Of a stretch of 64,000 nt of DNA, positions 12,531-24,078 are shown piece after piece (within the stretch, counting starts at the first letter, position 1; every line of letters begins with the position of its first letter). The stretch is taken from contig JAINUG010000305.1 in NCBI GenBank assembly GCA_029706075.1, positions 186,001 through 250,000 of the forward strand, written 5' to 3'. A program made the position numbers and the translations under genes. A model generated the notes under the pieces. The model did not search any database and was not told where the DNA came from. It was given only the letters and a program-made list of their open reading frames with translations. The DNA comes from Aldrovandia affinis. Its lineage: Eukaryota; Chordata; Actinopteri; Notacanthiformes; Halosauridae.

Positions 12531-12690
12531 AAAAGAACGGTGTGCAGCTGTCAACAACGATGTCTATTACAGAGTTACTACACTGATCTCCTGCACTAAC
12601 CATGTTTAATCTCACCATGTATAAATGCACTTTTTGTAAGTCGCTCTGGATAAGAGCGTCTGCTAAATGCCTCAAATGTAAAAAAATAGT
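12531..12690 (+). mobile_element. L2-clade LINE 3'-end fragment, copy c
   Basis: It matches 3745-3912 along its length (GTGCAGCTGTCAACAACGAT, then TACACTGATCTCCTGCACTA) and ends in the tail GTAAGTCGCTCTGGATAAG with AGCGTCTGCTAAATGC and A-rich sequence. It lies about 145 bp downstream of a SINE with the same type of tail. No coding sequence is retained. Confidence 0.78.
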
Positions 12691-15084
12691 AAAAACCCTG
12701 CTTCATCTGTTTCTCAGATTGATCAGTTAGCCGCATACCAAGGCCATCTCTCCGGACATAACTCCTCTTGTCAGCCTGTTATCTGTCCCTTAAAAATGGA
12801 GAGCTGCCTATTGGAGTTCAGTTCCTTGTTTACTTATTTTTCAAGCCACAAAACAGCTAATTCAATTAATGTATCTGTTTCAATTAATTCAACATACATA
12901 TTTGTATGACTAATTTTGTTTAGGGGCACAGAAATGAACAGAAATACTCATTGAAAGTTGAAGAAATTCATTCTTTTTTTCTTGTATCTTCCTTTTAGTT
13001 TAAACTGTAAACACCCGCGTGACTACGCATTCTTTCGCAACAGTAGATGTCATGACATCAGATCCTGAGAAGCACTCAATTAACAGCTCAATCAATTCCA
13101 AACAATTAACAGGTCTGTCGGAACAAAAGCCAAGTGGCCCCAGGACCAAGATGACATTGCCTGAAACATGCCCGGTATTGTAAACAGGAATTCAATCACA
13201 CCAGTCATTGGCCTGGTTCAGAGGTGGAGAAAGCACTCCAATACTACAAATACATCACAAGAAATGAGTGAAAAGTGAGCGGACATCTTTAGAAAATCAA
13301 CTGCACTGGGGAAATAATGACGTCGATCACATTATCGTTTGAGGTAAATGAGGCGGAATCAAATCGTATTAAAGAAAAGTAAAATATAATGCCCCAAAAG
13401 GAACTGTGTGTGTTTGATTTCTGAAATGCTTTGTACTGAATGCCAGCTCTGCAATGTGACTGAGTGAACGTTTATTCAAAACAGAGCCTTAAAGAGAATG
13501 GAAAATAATTTGCACATTTCACTTCAAGATTTCCAACATTCCAAAAGCTGATAAATGATTCAATCGAATAAACAAGAATGATATATTTTAATGGCATGTA
13601 GAAGACATTTTAAATTGCTCTTAAATGAGTAATGTTAAGACACAAATGAAGAAGCTGTTTTCTTCTTACCTCAATCAAAACTGTGCAAACAACAATTTAA
13701 AAAAAACTGAGTGGCACATTCAATTTTTCAGGAAGTGCTAAAGCAGACTTACTTCTGATCACACTTTTTATTCACTTTGACATTTATTTCAAAATACTGT
13801 TTGTGCTGTATGAACTCATCCAGTGAATTTGTAAAAAGTTCAACTTTATTCCTTAATTTTTTTAATGCAATGTTTACTGCCAAACATATACTCTATATGC
13901 TCTTGAAAACCAATAAGTCACTTTTCTTACAGAATTGAATGCTGCCGTTTCGTAAATACACGATACTGCGCTGACGTTTGAATGCATTGTTGAATATGGG
14001 AGTTAATTCACATGTTTTTTTAGAATGACATTGGGTATGGACTTGCCTCGTGTGAGTGACAGAATTCCTTGGATCCCATTTCAACAGTCTGAATGTTTTT
14101 GCTAGAGGCAACTTGTTTCTATGGCAACTGACAGAGAAATTATGAAAATACAGATCTGAAATGTAACTCTTGCAATACCCCCTCTCTTTCTCTTTCTCTC
14201 TCTCTCTGGATTCATTTAGTTTGTATCATCATCATGTGTAAAAGAAATATGACTAATTTTCTTTTATACATTTGTGATTGATATACAGCTGTACTCATAA
14301 GCTTCAGTGCACTTCATGTCTGTAAAATTAGCAGTATAAATACACAGCCTTTAGAAATAAACAGGGTTGACATATAAGAAAACAAAATCAAGAGTTTGGT
14401 TGGATGTTAAAACCATTTATAAATCTCCTCTTCCTCTGATTTGCTCCTAGTAACCAATCTAATAGCCAATCACAGAGCATTTGAGTCAGAATCAGAGGCA
14501 GGGGAAATAAACCTAGGAATTTCAATAAATGGGCCTCAAATTTACACACCCTCTCCCTCATCCAATCCCCAATCTGCAGTCCCACCACGGCTCTGCTACC
14601 ACCCCAACTCCATAATAATCAATGTGAGTTCAGCCAGAGCTGGCACCTGGAAGTGCCGAAAGTCAACCTGAGAGCCAAGATGGCTGCCGGAGTTAATGCT
14701 GTCTCAGTCTATAGCGGAGAAGCACGTGGTTCTTGGCTTAAGGAAAAATCCATTTTGAGTCCCTGATGAGAGACGGCTGGCTGCCTGACATGAGCACCGC
14801 GTGGCATCGGGGGATTATGCTTGTCACGCTGCATCTGTCCACAGGACTACCTTGTGTCCCTGTCACCACCGGCGCGTAAGGAAGCCTGGGGCCTGTGGGG
14901 CTAAGGGAGCCGTAAATGTGCTAACAGTGTACAAGTGCTGGAGGATCACCTCAGGCACCTGCTCCCGTTACTGTCATTAGTGTTCACCCTTCTCAGCCAA
15001 CCGGCCACACCGATGGCAGACGGACCACAACCAATGTCCACAGATCCTCCTGCTCGGTCACTCACACTCCTGGGGAGTTAATAT
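12691..15084. other. Unannotated AT-rich sequence
   Basis: No exon or mobile element is recognised. A (CT)n run lies at about 14186-14209. Short frames at 13893-14111 and 14388-14671 overlap on opposite strands and have no domain. Confidence 0.5.
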
Positions 15085-15227
15085 ACATCATTTAGCAGAC
15101 GCTTTTATCCAAAGCGACTTACAGTAGTGAATGCATACATTTTCAGTATATGTGGCCCTAGTGGGGATTGAACCCACAACCTAAGCGTTGCCAACGCTGT
15201 GCTCTACCAACTGAGCCACAGAGAACC
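15085..15227 (-). mobile_element. Short tRNA-derived SINE with L2 tail, copy 2
   Basis: Minus-strand member of the 12242-12385 family. On the plus strand it begins with the reversed tail TTTAGCAGACGCTTTTATCC at about 15091, has the reversed B-box GGGATTGAACCC at about 15164, and ends with the reversed A-box CTACCAACTGAGCCACAGAG near 15205-15224. It shows the same spacing and the TGCATACA body motif of the other copies. Confidence 0.85.
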
Positions 15228-16730
15228 TGTGAGTTCTGTCTCACAGGGGCTGAAAGACAGGATGGTGGACCTTTAGGATCCAGTCCTCTCTCCCTTACGG
15301 TGTTCTCAACCGTGTGTAATGGAGGGATCATTCTCCTTTGAGTTACCTCGGGGATTGTGGCTGTTACCACCCCTCATGCATGAACAGGCTCTCGGTATGC
15401 ATACAGTGTGTTCATCCAATGTCGGAGCTTGCAGTCGATTATATCATATACCATAGGAGGACATGAGAACATGCACACACACATATGCGCACACACACAC
15501 CTTATGTCTGAGATGACTAGGTGAGGTAATGGCAGCAGGGCATAATGAAGGGTGGGGATATACCTCACAAAAGAAAAGACACACTTCTCTAATGTCGTTT
15601 GTCAAGCCACTAAATCTGCCCACTCCAATATATATTCACGTCTCACTTCTGAAAATGAGCCAAATAGAAGGAGCACAAAGGAGCACTCCAGCCTGTAAGC
15701 TTTTATTTTCTTGAAATAAGAAACACACCATTCGACGTATGAAGGATACTCATTTAGTTTTGTAGTTTCGTTTTGTAGCCGAGTACTTAATTTCCAGTTT
15801 GGGTATCCAAAGGAGTCAGTCAGCTCATTTACTTCCTGATTAAATTTTACGGGTATTATTTTAAATTATAAATAATAATTGGTTTAATTGCTCTTTCCAC
15901 CAATGGAGTGCTCTTCAATGTCATTCACTACTTTAATGGGAATTTCATTTAATTTCCATTAAGTAAATAAGTAAGTAAGTGTTTTTTTGTGTGGTTGCAA
16001 CAGTGATGTTGTTTTATACTTGGATAGTCAAGTCATGAGGTTCTCTAATAGGCATTCACACCCCCACACTCACGCATGGACGTACACATATTCATATTGA
16101 AAAGGGCAAAGGTATTATTTATTCATTAAATTTGTTTGTTTTTAGGGACATGGCAAAAATAATTGTTAAAATGAGAAAACAGCAACAGATGCATCGCATT
16201 AATTTATATACATTATAAATATAGATGCATAAGCTTCTTGACTTCTTGAAATATAAATAAACCACTAATATGAATAACAGATTTCCCCCATCCTGAATGT
16301 TACTGATTCAGAGAGACCATTTCCCACCGTCTGATCGGTACAAACAAAACATTACAGTTTTGGATCAAGGAAATGGCTCTATGATTGACTGGTAATCCCA
16401 CCCAGAGGGTAAACGTACGCATATAAGCTCTTCTTCACATCACAGACTGAACCCCCCCCCCCTTCCAGACATGCCTTCCATCTAACTAGCTTAGCTACCA
16501 TAGACCCGAGTGAACACAGACAGTTGGATTCGTGAGGTGACACAAGTTGGTGCGCTGATGGAAGCAGTTAAGTGGGAATTATTCTGTGTTAGACTGATGT
16601 TATCATGTAATAAATCCTCAAATATAAAACATTTGATCTTTTAGACATTTGTTTGCTGGGGACCAGGTGTTAGAGGATCCCAAGTGAAGACTGTGATGCA
16701 GTATAAAAAACTACTGCATACAGGTATACC
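15228..16730. other. Unannotated sequence
   Basis: No gene or repeat end is recognised. CA-rich runs lie near 15474-15500. Short tandem AAGT repeats lie near 15963-15979 and a run of 10 C near 16451-16460. Confidence 0.5.
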
Positions 16731-17288
16731 TCTATTTACCATCATTCTGTTCTGTTCTATTCTATTCTATTATCATTCAACACCAAATTTTGCAGTTACG
16801 AACTTGATCATTTAGAGCCCTTTTTTCATTTAGCAAATTCAATTTTTGCATTAACAAAATTTGCGTCACAACAGTATTACGTGTGCGATTCTGTCAACCA
16901 CTTCACTCACGCATTCAGCACGCGCGCAGAGCAAAAGTACCATCTAGTGGATTCATGTGAAACGGTTTGTCTCTGAGCAGCCAAAATGAGTACACTAATT
17001 AAAACAAATACAAATGGTGGCCACCTATGCCTATATTCTGTTACACTGATGTTTTCATTCCAAGTAGGCTCCAGGCTATTTACAATGGGATATATATATG
17101 ACTTCTCTTCATTTTATAAACTTGCTGATGCTGATGTTTTCATTTCCAATGCAATGCAAAAAACCTTTTCCATTACTGTTGCCAATATTTTGACTACCTG
17201 GATGTGTCCCTAATGTCTCTATTAAACTAATAATAAAAGTTTTTCTCAGGAACGTACTGTAAGCCCTTCGTAAATTGAGGCATACCTG
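16731..17288. mobile_element. pogo/Tigger-like MITE
   Basis: The 558-bp element has terminal inverted repeats: left CAGGTATACCTCTATTTACC at 16731 and right GTAAATTGAGGCATACCTG ending at 17288, which are complementary at most positions. Both ends abut TA (16729-16730 and 17289-17290), as expected for Tc1/mariner/pogo insertion. The CAGGTATACCTC-type terminus resembles pogo/Tigger ends as I know them. The frame at 16986-17213 shows no transposase motif, so the copy is nonautonomous. Confidence 0.7.
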
Positions 17289-17290
17289 TA

Positions 17291-19919
17291 GCCTACAGCT
17301 TAGTACAGTCGATCCTTTGAAAGGGTTGTGAGCAGATCCTGAACATGCAGAGAAAGAAAAATACAGGTTTTGGGTCTAATGGATACAGAACCTTAAGTCA
17401 CGGGGGTGAATCTGAAATGTGTGCAAACGTGTCACATTTGGTGTAATGCCACAGCACCACTCTACTGATCGGGGTTCTTTCTCTTACTTTGATGCTCCTA
17501 GTTGTTAAGTGATATGAATTGGCCTCCATTACTCCATTACTGCCATGTAGTCACACCCAACTCAACTGACATGAGGTGTTTAAAAAGCAGCTGACCAGCC
17601 GTGGCAAAGATCTATATTCCCTACATGGCACCATCGCCTCTAGAAGTCAGAACCTTCTGAACCTTCATTTGTTTGACTCACTATCCGCCACACCTCAGAG
17701 GTGACATCAGTTTGACAGGGGCGTTGGGCTGTAGAGTCAATCACAGAATACTAGGGGGGGGGGGGTGTTCTCTGCACAAACACTCTCAGCATAATTTCAG
17801 ACAGAACTTATTTTTTCAGTGTTTCCTTTTTCCAGTGAAACATAAGCAAAGAGCCTCTCGCCTGAATAAAGTGCCTGAGTAAATGTTTACTCTTGCCAAA
17901 GGCAGGAAGACGACTCTAAAGAGAACAGAGTCGCTTTCCAAATCAACTTAATTGCTTTAGAGCAGAAGCACCACTCTCAATTATCCAACACGTGGCCAGG
18001 GGAGCAATTACAACCTCTTTAATGTGAAATGGCGGTGAGTCGTGGGCAAAGCAAAGAGACAAAGACTGTGGTGTCACTGCACAAAGGAGTGCCTTTCATG
18101 GCTGCCGCCGTTGGGGTTTAATGCTGCAGTCAGACAGCAGTGTTTGGAGGTGCTTTTTCTATTTATTTAAAGGCACAAAGATGTAGGTTTCCTTCTTTTT
18201 TGCATCTGTCATTTCTATTTTCACCTACCTCTGTATCATCAGAGGTTTCCTTTTGAGACTCTCAAAGGCTGTTTCTGCCCTGCTTTCAGCATGCCAAGCC
18301 AATTAGTGTCAATAAAACCACCACCCCCCCACCCAGGTAAATGTCTAATTTTGTACATTTCTATTTCCCCCAGACTTACAGAAGAAAGCCTTTTTAATGC
18401 TCTCTCTGCCAGGAGGTGCTCTCTCTACCTCAGACGGTTGATAATATGACGTGCCTCCCAGCTATTAATTGAAGTGTTGATCCAGTAGGCATTGTCTACA
18501 TTTCCCATTCAAGCAAACACAAACAGGCACGTGTGCCCTTGCGATCCGACCAAGGATAAATTACCCAGGGGGTCGTGCTGAACTAGTCGTGTTGGGGGGT
18601 GCTGTGATGGGCGATACCCGGCCCACCTGGCCCAGACCGCTCCGGCTCGGTGTCGTTTGTCTGGGGAGTGAATCGTAGCGGTCAGCAGGGTCAATAACGG
18701 AGGGGGGTCCCAGGGGAGGCAGGGAGGGTGTGGGGGGGTGGTGGTGGAGAGGGATTAAGACAATAATAGCCCCCACTTATTTTTCCAGGCCTCCACAGCA
18801 AAGGTGTAACCGGACCTGGGCTTTGTGGCACAACAGTGAGAGTAAGTGGACCCTTGGGGCCGGTCGGGGGCGCTTGTAACATTGAGCACTGCCATCGCCT
18901 GTCACTCGTTTGTCTTCGGCGGTCTCGCAGCGGGGAGGGAAGCCGGGCTGGCGGGGGGACGGGGCTTGGGTGGGTTTTTATGGGACAGGAGGTGTTGTAT
19001 AACATCAGGGGGCTGGCCTTGCCATCGGATTGAAGGTATTTGCTGTCATACTGACTCGTCAAAAATGTTTCTCTGAGCGCTGAGTGTCACACCTACAAAC
19101 TTAACATGAATACGTGTCTTTAAAAAGTGATTTTTCATAGATTAACATTAGTATGAGAGGCTATTAATTTGAAAGACAGTAGTCTTAACACCAGGTAAGT
19201 ATGACCCTGGTAGAATATGCCCCTGGCCAGTGGGGTTTTATGTGCATTGTATTGTCACTCTGACCTCGGGTAAACCTTCAGCCAGTGCAACCTCTGATTT
19301 GTACACACACACACACACAGTCAATACTGATCTAATACCTTGATTTTTTTTAAATCTCAGTGAAGTTGTAAATGACAGCTCACAGCTCCCTGCAGATGCG
19401 GAGTTTGTTACAGTGTGCCAGGGTGAAATTGCTTCACGCTGTCCCTGTTCCGCATTCCTCCCTGGTTCCTCTGGGCCTCGGCTGAGGCCACGGGCCGCTT
19501 GATTTCAAGTTAATTATCTGAGTGGGTAATTTGCGCTTGGTCACACCGGGGTGATGTGTAAGTGTGGGGATCACGTTGCAGGCCCAAAGCCCGCCCACCT
19601 ATGTTTGTGTATGCAAGTTCATGTGGGGCCTGTACTTCATCGATGCAGCTGCCCCCGAATAAATCACAGGGAGAAATTTGATCGGGCATTCTCCAGGGCC
19701 GCTCGCGTCCTGCCGCTGTAGCCTGTGCCAGCCCACGAGGCCCCCGCAGTGCTTTAACCTCCAGTGTACCTCGAACAATACCTCGAGTCATTTTTGAGAA
19801 ACAACATATTTATTGATACTACATCCTCCTTATCACCATGTATCCCCAGGGTGCCGAACTGCCATGACAGAAAAAAATGCTTTTATGATCTGATATATAT
19901 TACATCTACTACAAATACT
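17291..19919. other. Unannotated sequence; GC-rich patch 18.5-19.0 kb
   Basis: No exon is supported. A run of about 12 G lies near 17754-17766, and (CA)n lies at 19302-19319. A GC-rich patch at about 18540-19030 yields overlapping proline- and glycine-rich frames on both strands with no domain. The stretch 19490-19790 is a mixed-composition unique patch containing a TTAATTA-type homeodomain core near 19509. Confidence 0.45.
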
Positions 19920-19944
19920 GTATATATATATATATATATATATA
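19920..19944. repeat. (TA)n microsatellite hosting a Tc1 insertion
   Basis: About 12 TA units end exactly where the Tc1-like element at 19945 begins. Further TATATATT sequence follows the right end of the element, so the element sits inside the TA tract. Confidence 0.85.
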
Positions 19945-21112
19945 CACAGGAAGTAGAAAAAATTATGGAACCACCTAATGAAAAAGGATGCAATTAAAAA
20001 ATGCAATTAAAAAGGAGTCTACACATGTGTATCGTATTAATGTCAATACAAATGACCTATATGTTTCTGCTATAAAAGACACGTTAATATGTGAGTTTCT
20101 AAAGCAGCGTGACATATCTAACAGAGTTTGAAAGGGGTCAAATAGTTGATGCCCGTATTGCAGGTATGTCAGTCACAGAAACGACAAAATGATTTCACGT
20201 GTCAAAAAGTGTCCAAAATCATGACGGCATACGCCAAACAATGAAAAACTCCATCAGGATAGAAGCTCACCGATAGAGATAGATAGACACTTAACAGGAT
20301 TGTTTCTAAAAGCACAAAACCACAGCCTAAAAAAAATTACTGCAGAACTGAATCTACACCTCTGTGACCCAGTCTCAACAAAAACTGTAAGTTGTGAGCT
20401 TCACAAAGCTCATATTTAGGGTAGGGCTGCTTTTCGGAAACCGCTTGTAACCAAGGTCAATGTGCAACAACGCGTAACCTGGTGTAATGAGCAGAAAACC
20501 TGAGCAGTGGAAGAAAGTAATATGGTCGGATGAGTTGTCTTTTGCTCTTTTTCCTACATCTGGACATATTTATGTTTGGAGGAACCGAAAGGAAGCCTTC
20601 GACCCATATTGCCTGCTCCCAACTGTTAAACGCAGTGGTGGATTTGTTATGGTATGAGCAGCCATCTCACGGGAGTCATTGGCTCCGATTTTTACTCTAC
20701 ATGGTAGAATTACAAACTTTGTTTCCTCAAGATGTTCCTATATTCCAAGACGATAACGCCCCCCATACACACTGCTAAATGGATTCGAGTGTTTTCAAGA
20801 CCACAGTGATGGAGTATACCATACCTTCCATGGCCTCCCCAATCACCAGATCTAAACATCATTGGACCTTTATGGAAAGCTCTGGAACGTAGAGCATGAA
20901 GGCAGTGAAAATCTACTCCATCTCACAAAGTACTGCAATCATTCCTTCTTCAAGAATGGTCCAATATCCCACAAGAAACAGTTCAAAACTTGTATAACAG
21001 CTTTCCAATAAAGGACTGAAACTGTTCCGAAGGCAAAGGGCGGCCCAACTCCTTATTAGTTAATACATATTCATACATTGTTTGGTGCCTCCATTATTTT
21101 GTCTACCCCCTG
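19945..21112 (+). mobile_element. Tc1-like DNA transposon, near full length, decayed
   Basis: About 1.17 kb. The left end CACAGGAAGTAGAAAAAATT and the right end ATTATTTTGTCTACCCCCTG are imperfect inverted repeats inside a TA tract. Interior sequence matches the shorter copy at 61562-61984, including AAAAAGGAGTCTAC near the left end and TTGTTTGGTGCCTCCATTA near the right. Remnants of Tc1 transposase are readable (next entry). Its length is close to the about 1.2-1.6 kb usual for Tc1 elements. Many frame breaks show it is dead. Confidence 0.85.
20530..20890 (+). pseudogene. Tc1-like transposase remnant (DDE domain)
   Basis: Tc1 transposase binds the element's inverted repeats and cuts with a DDE triad. 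In one frame up to 20778 the C-terminal side reads PQDVPIFQDDNAPHT, the second-aspartate block of the Tc1 family. Further on, at 20831-20886, another frame reads WPPQSPDLNIIGPLW, the third-acid block. The usual glutamate before the LW pair is read here as glycine (GGA), whereas the copy at 61562-61984 has GAA there. Together with the frame breaks this argues that the protein is not functional. The N-terminal DNA-binding part is not readable as an intact frame. Confidence 0.75.
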
Positions 21113-23533
21113 TATATATTGTATATTTTTTATTGCATGTAACGACTGCACAGTGCTTAGTGTGCATTGTATTTCTTGCTCTAGAAATGTAATTTATAAA
21201 TATTATTGCTTGTGGTTTCTCAGATTATTACCCAGAAATGTATTTGAGTTTAAAATTAAAAAGGCATTTAAGAGCTTTATACATATTAATGCTATGGTTA
21301 TCGTGGCCCAATCAATTTTTTTGGGGACCTCTGACACTCAGAGCCCCTTTCTGAATAACAAATCACTGTTTCTTCCCTTTGTTTATACTGTGCAATTATG
21401 AGAGGTCAAGACTCTGGAGGACGAGAACCAATCGGATTGGAGCTTCTCCACATCTTTGCCATGTTCTGGCTTATTTACAGAGGAGACTCGCTCTTTCACC
21501 CCGAGCCTCTCTCACATCTCATCTGTCAAGCTCTACAAGACGGCACGCTCACCAATCAAGCCAAAGACAACCAAAATTGCACCTCGCTTCATGGCAATTT
21601 ATGTGTCAACTGTCATCGATGGCAGCAGCTCCATGTCAAGTGACAGACTTTAATTATTATTATTATGAATCCTTTCTTTTGCTGTAACCTTTGAAGTATG
21701 TTATTGTCTCCGTTTGTTTAGTGGATAATATATATAGCTATAAGATACAGATATGAATCTATATCTAGACTATAGAGGATTCTCTGAGCATTGGTGCTTA
21801 ATTGGAGTGTGCCTTACAAGGCATGTTGATACACTTATAGCCTACTGTAACTGATTTGTGTATGGAACATGTATTCATAGACAATAACTCATATTTCTCC
21901 CTTTTCAACCTGTTATTACATTGAGGAGAACTGTACTTTTCGTTTATCATGACCAAATAAACAAGGAAATGTAATTTTTTCAACAGTAACGGAGCTAAGC
22001 CCATAAAAATAGTCTCCACTGACTTTTAAGTCCCAGTAAAATGCACACATGCACATACACACATACTACACATCTCAGCACAATTTACTACATATCCTCC
22101 AATCAGCAGCTAGTACAATTTCACTAAGAAATCCAATTAAATAATACTTTTTAAAACAATCATTATCCCTTTTTTTAAAAGAATTCTCCTAATTTGGAAC
22201 GCCTAATCATATTCCGAGGCACAATCTCATTGCTGCGACACTTTCTGTCGCTTCAGGAGAGTGCAGACAGCATGAGGCATGTGCTGCTGCTAGCCATCAT
22301 CTCTTTACACTCTGCCGCCGAGCAGCTGGTTTGAGCAGTCATCGCATCCGATACGTACAGTGCATTCGCAGTTAGCACGTGCATACTACCAACACCTGAT
22401 CGACCGAAGGAGTCGCTAGGTTACAGTATGCCTGCATTACTATATACAGTGTCACTGTGTCACCACTTGAAAACATATTCAGGGTTTAAATTCTAACTGG
22501 TGTGTAAGAGGGCAGTGTTCTGGTAGAAACAAATATGAATTAAGTAAGACATATCATGATACAACCAAGTCATGTATTTTTTGGCTGTGGGAGGACACTA
22601 AGTCACTTTCAACATTTTATATTTTGTTAACCTGTTTCAGACATTAAGGATTGTTCTGTTTGTTTAACACAAAATGTTGATTTTACAACAGTGCATACTG
22701 GAGTTCAAACGTTCTTGTCTTTGCTACTATTCCCATAGCTTACTAATTCACTGGTTTGAGCGCCATTAATGGTTAACTGAATAGCAGGATATTTTCTCAA
22801 CATCCGCAGTGTCTGATTATTTCAGTACATGTCTGCGTGTCACTTTCTTCTCCCTGCCCATTAACCTTTCTGTGCTTGTTCCATCTACTCCTAGAGTGTG
22901 CCACCCCTAGGGGATCATGGGATGGCAAGTTTCTGTTTTTCCCACTGTTGCTGCTCTGACGTTAATGGACAGTGAAAGTCTCCTTCTTTCCACAAGAGAG
23001 ACTGGAACACACAAAAAAAAAAAGCTTTCAAGATCCTTAATTTTGACCCTCGGGGGGAAGCTGATGCCTCAAACAGTCGACTTGATCAAAACAGAATGAG
23101 TGATGCATTCCTCAAGGAGCAATCCAAAGAAAATATCTCACGGAGACACGTAGCAGGCAGTGCTCATCTCTTTATAACTCTGATTCACCATTGCTTCAGT
23201 TTGAAGGAGGGAATTTTTCTTTTAATAGGGATAATAACAAAAAAAACATTCTCACTGTCTGCATGTGCCTGTGTGTCTGTCTCCCTGTCTGTCTGGTGTT
23301 GCATTTCAAACAGAGACGCTGCCAGCTGGTGCAGTGCTAACTGGCATGACATCTGAAGGGCGTTGTTTTTAAATCATCACTGATTGAGCGGAGGGGTAGG
23401 AGCTGAGCTTAGCCCTTAATGTTGTTACACAAGAGAGCGCAGGAGCTGTGGGGGCTGTTACCTCCACAGAGGTAGATCGTGTGTGTGTGTGTGTGGTGGG
23501 GGGTGCAATTCTGAGAACAAAGAATGCCCCATA
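21113..23533. other. Unannotated sequence; candidate conserved patch at 21.4 kb
   Basis: No exon or repeat end is recognised. The stretch 21400-21655 is open in three overlapping plus-strand frames, so coding is unlikely. It contains clustered TGTCA/TGACAG-type and ATCGAT motifs, described in the findings. (GT)n lies at 23479-23495. The rest is AT-rich. Confidence 0.45.
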
Positions 23534-23615
23534 CATTTACATTTACATTTTAAGCATTTAGCAGACGCTCTTATCCAGAGCGACTTACAAGATGTGCATT
23601 AATACATGGTCTACA
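23534..23615 (-). mobile_element. L2-clade LINE 3'-end fragment, copy d (short)
   Basis: An 80-bp minus-strand fragment starts with plus-strand ACATTTACATTTACATTTTA repeats, then GCATTTAGCAGACGCTCTTA and TCCAGAGCGACTTACAAG, and ends near ATGTGCATTAATACATGGTC. It matches the 3' end of the other L2 fragments and is extremely 5'-truncated. Confidence 0.78.
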
Positions 23616-23677
23616 GACTTCCCAGTCTTTCCATGGCTGTTTGTATGTCTGTCCATTTATCAACGTTCCAAGAGGCC

Positions 23678-24066
23678 GCGCAGCAGATAGCGTAGAGGTC
23701 TAACGCACCATATCTTGGCTGGTCCGATATGAGTGTGTGCTGCCTATCAGGGACGTAGTTCAAAACCCATCTCTTCCAGACCGGCCCTGGCCGCTAGCCG
23801 CGATCAAGGGCGGCATTTGGCTGTCCACCCCAGGGGGAGGGGGGGAGGGTGAGCCAAGTCGAGTTTGTCGAGGAGCAGGAAGGGCGTCCGTGGTCGGGTT
23901 CCGTCTCGGAGGAGGTGAAAAAGTGGCTTGTTACCCAGAGGATGGGCGGTGGACTCGTGGGGGGGAGGGTGAATTGAGATAAATAAAGGGTATAATTGGC
24001 AACCAAATTAGGAGAAATAACAGGGAAAAATTTGAAACTGTAAAAAAAAAAGAATTCAAAAAACAT
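23678..24066 (+). mobile_element. GC-rich tRNA-derived SINE, copy 2, with target-site duplication
   Basis: The 389-bp insertion is flanked by a perfect 12-bp direct repeat TTCCAAGAGGCC at 23666-23677 and 24067-24078, so both boundaries are well fixed. The head has TAGCGTAGAGG (A-box-like) near 23689 and AGTTCAAAACCC (B-box-like) near 23757. The body contains GGCATTTGGCTGTCCACCCC and a long G-rich tract, and it ends in an A run and A-rich sequence. It is in the same family and orientation as 968-1343 and 48846-49166. The 182-aa minus-strand frame at 23794-24342 crosses the SINE and its flank and is not a gene. Confidence 0.88.
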
Positions 24067-24078
24067 TTCCAAGAGGCC

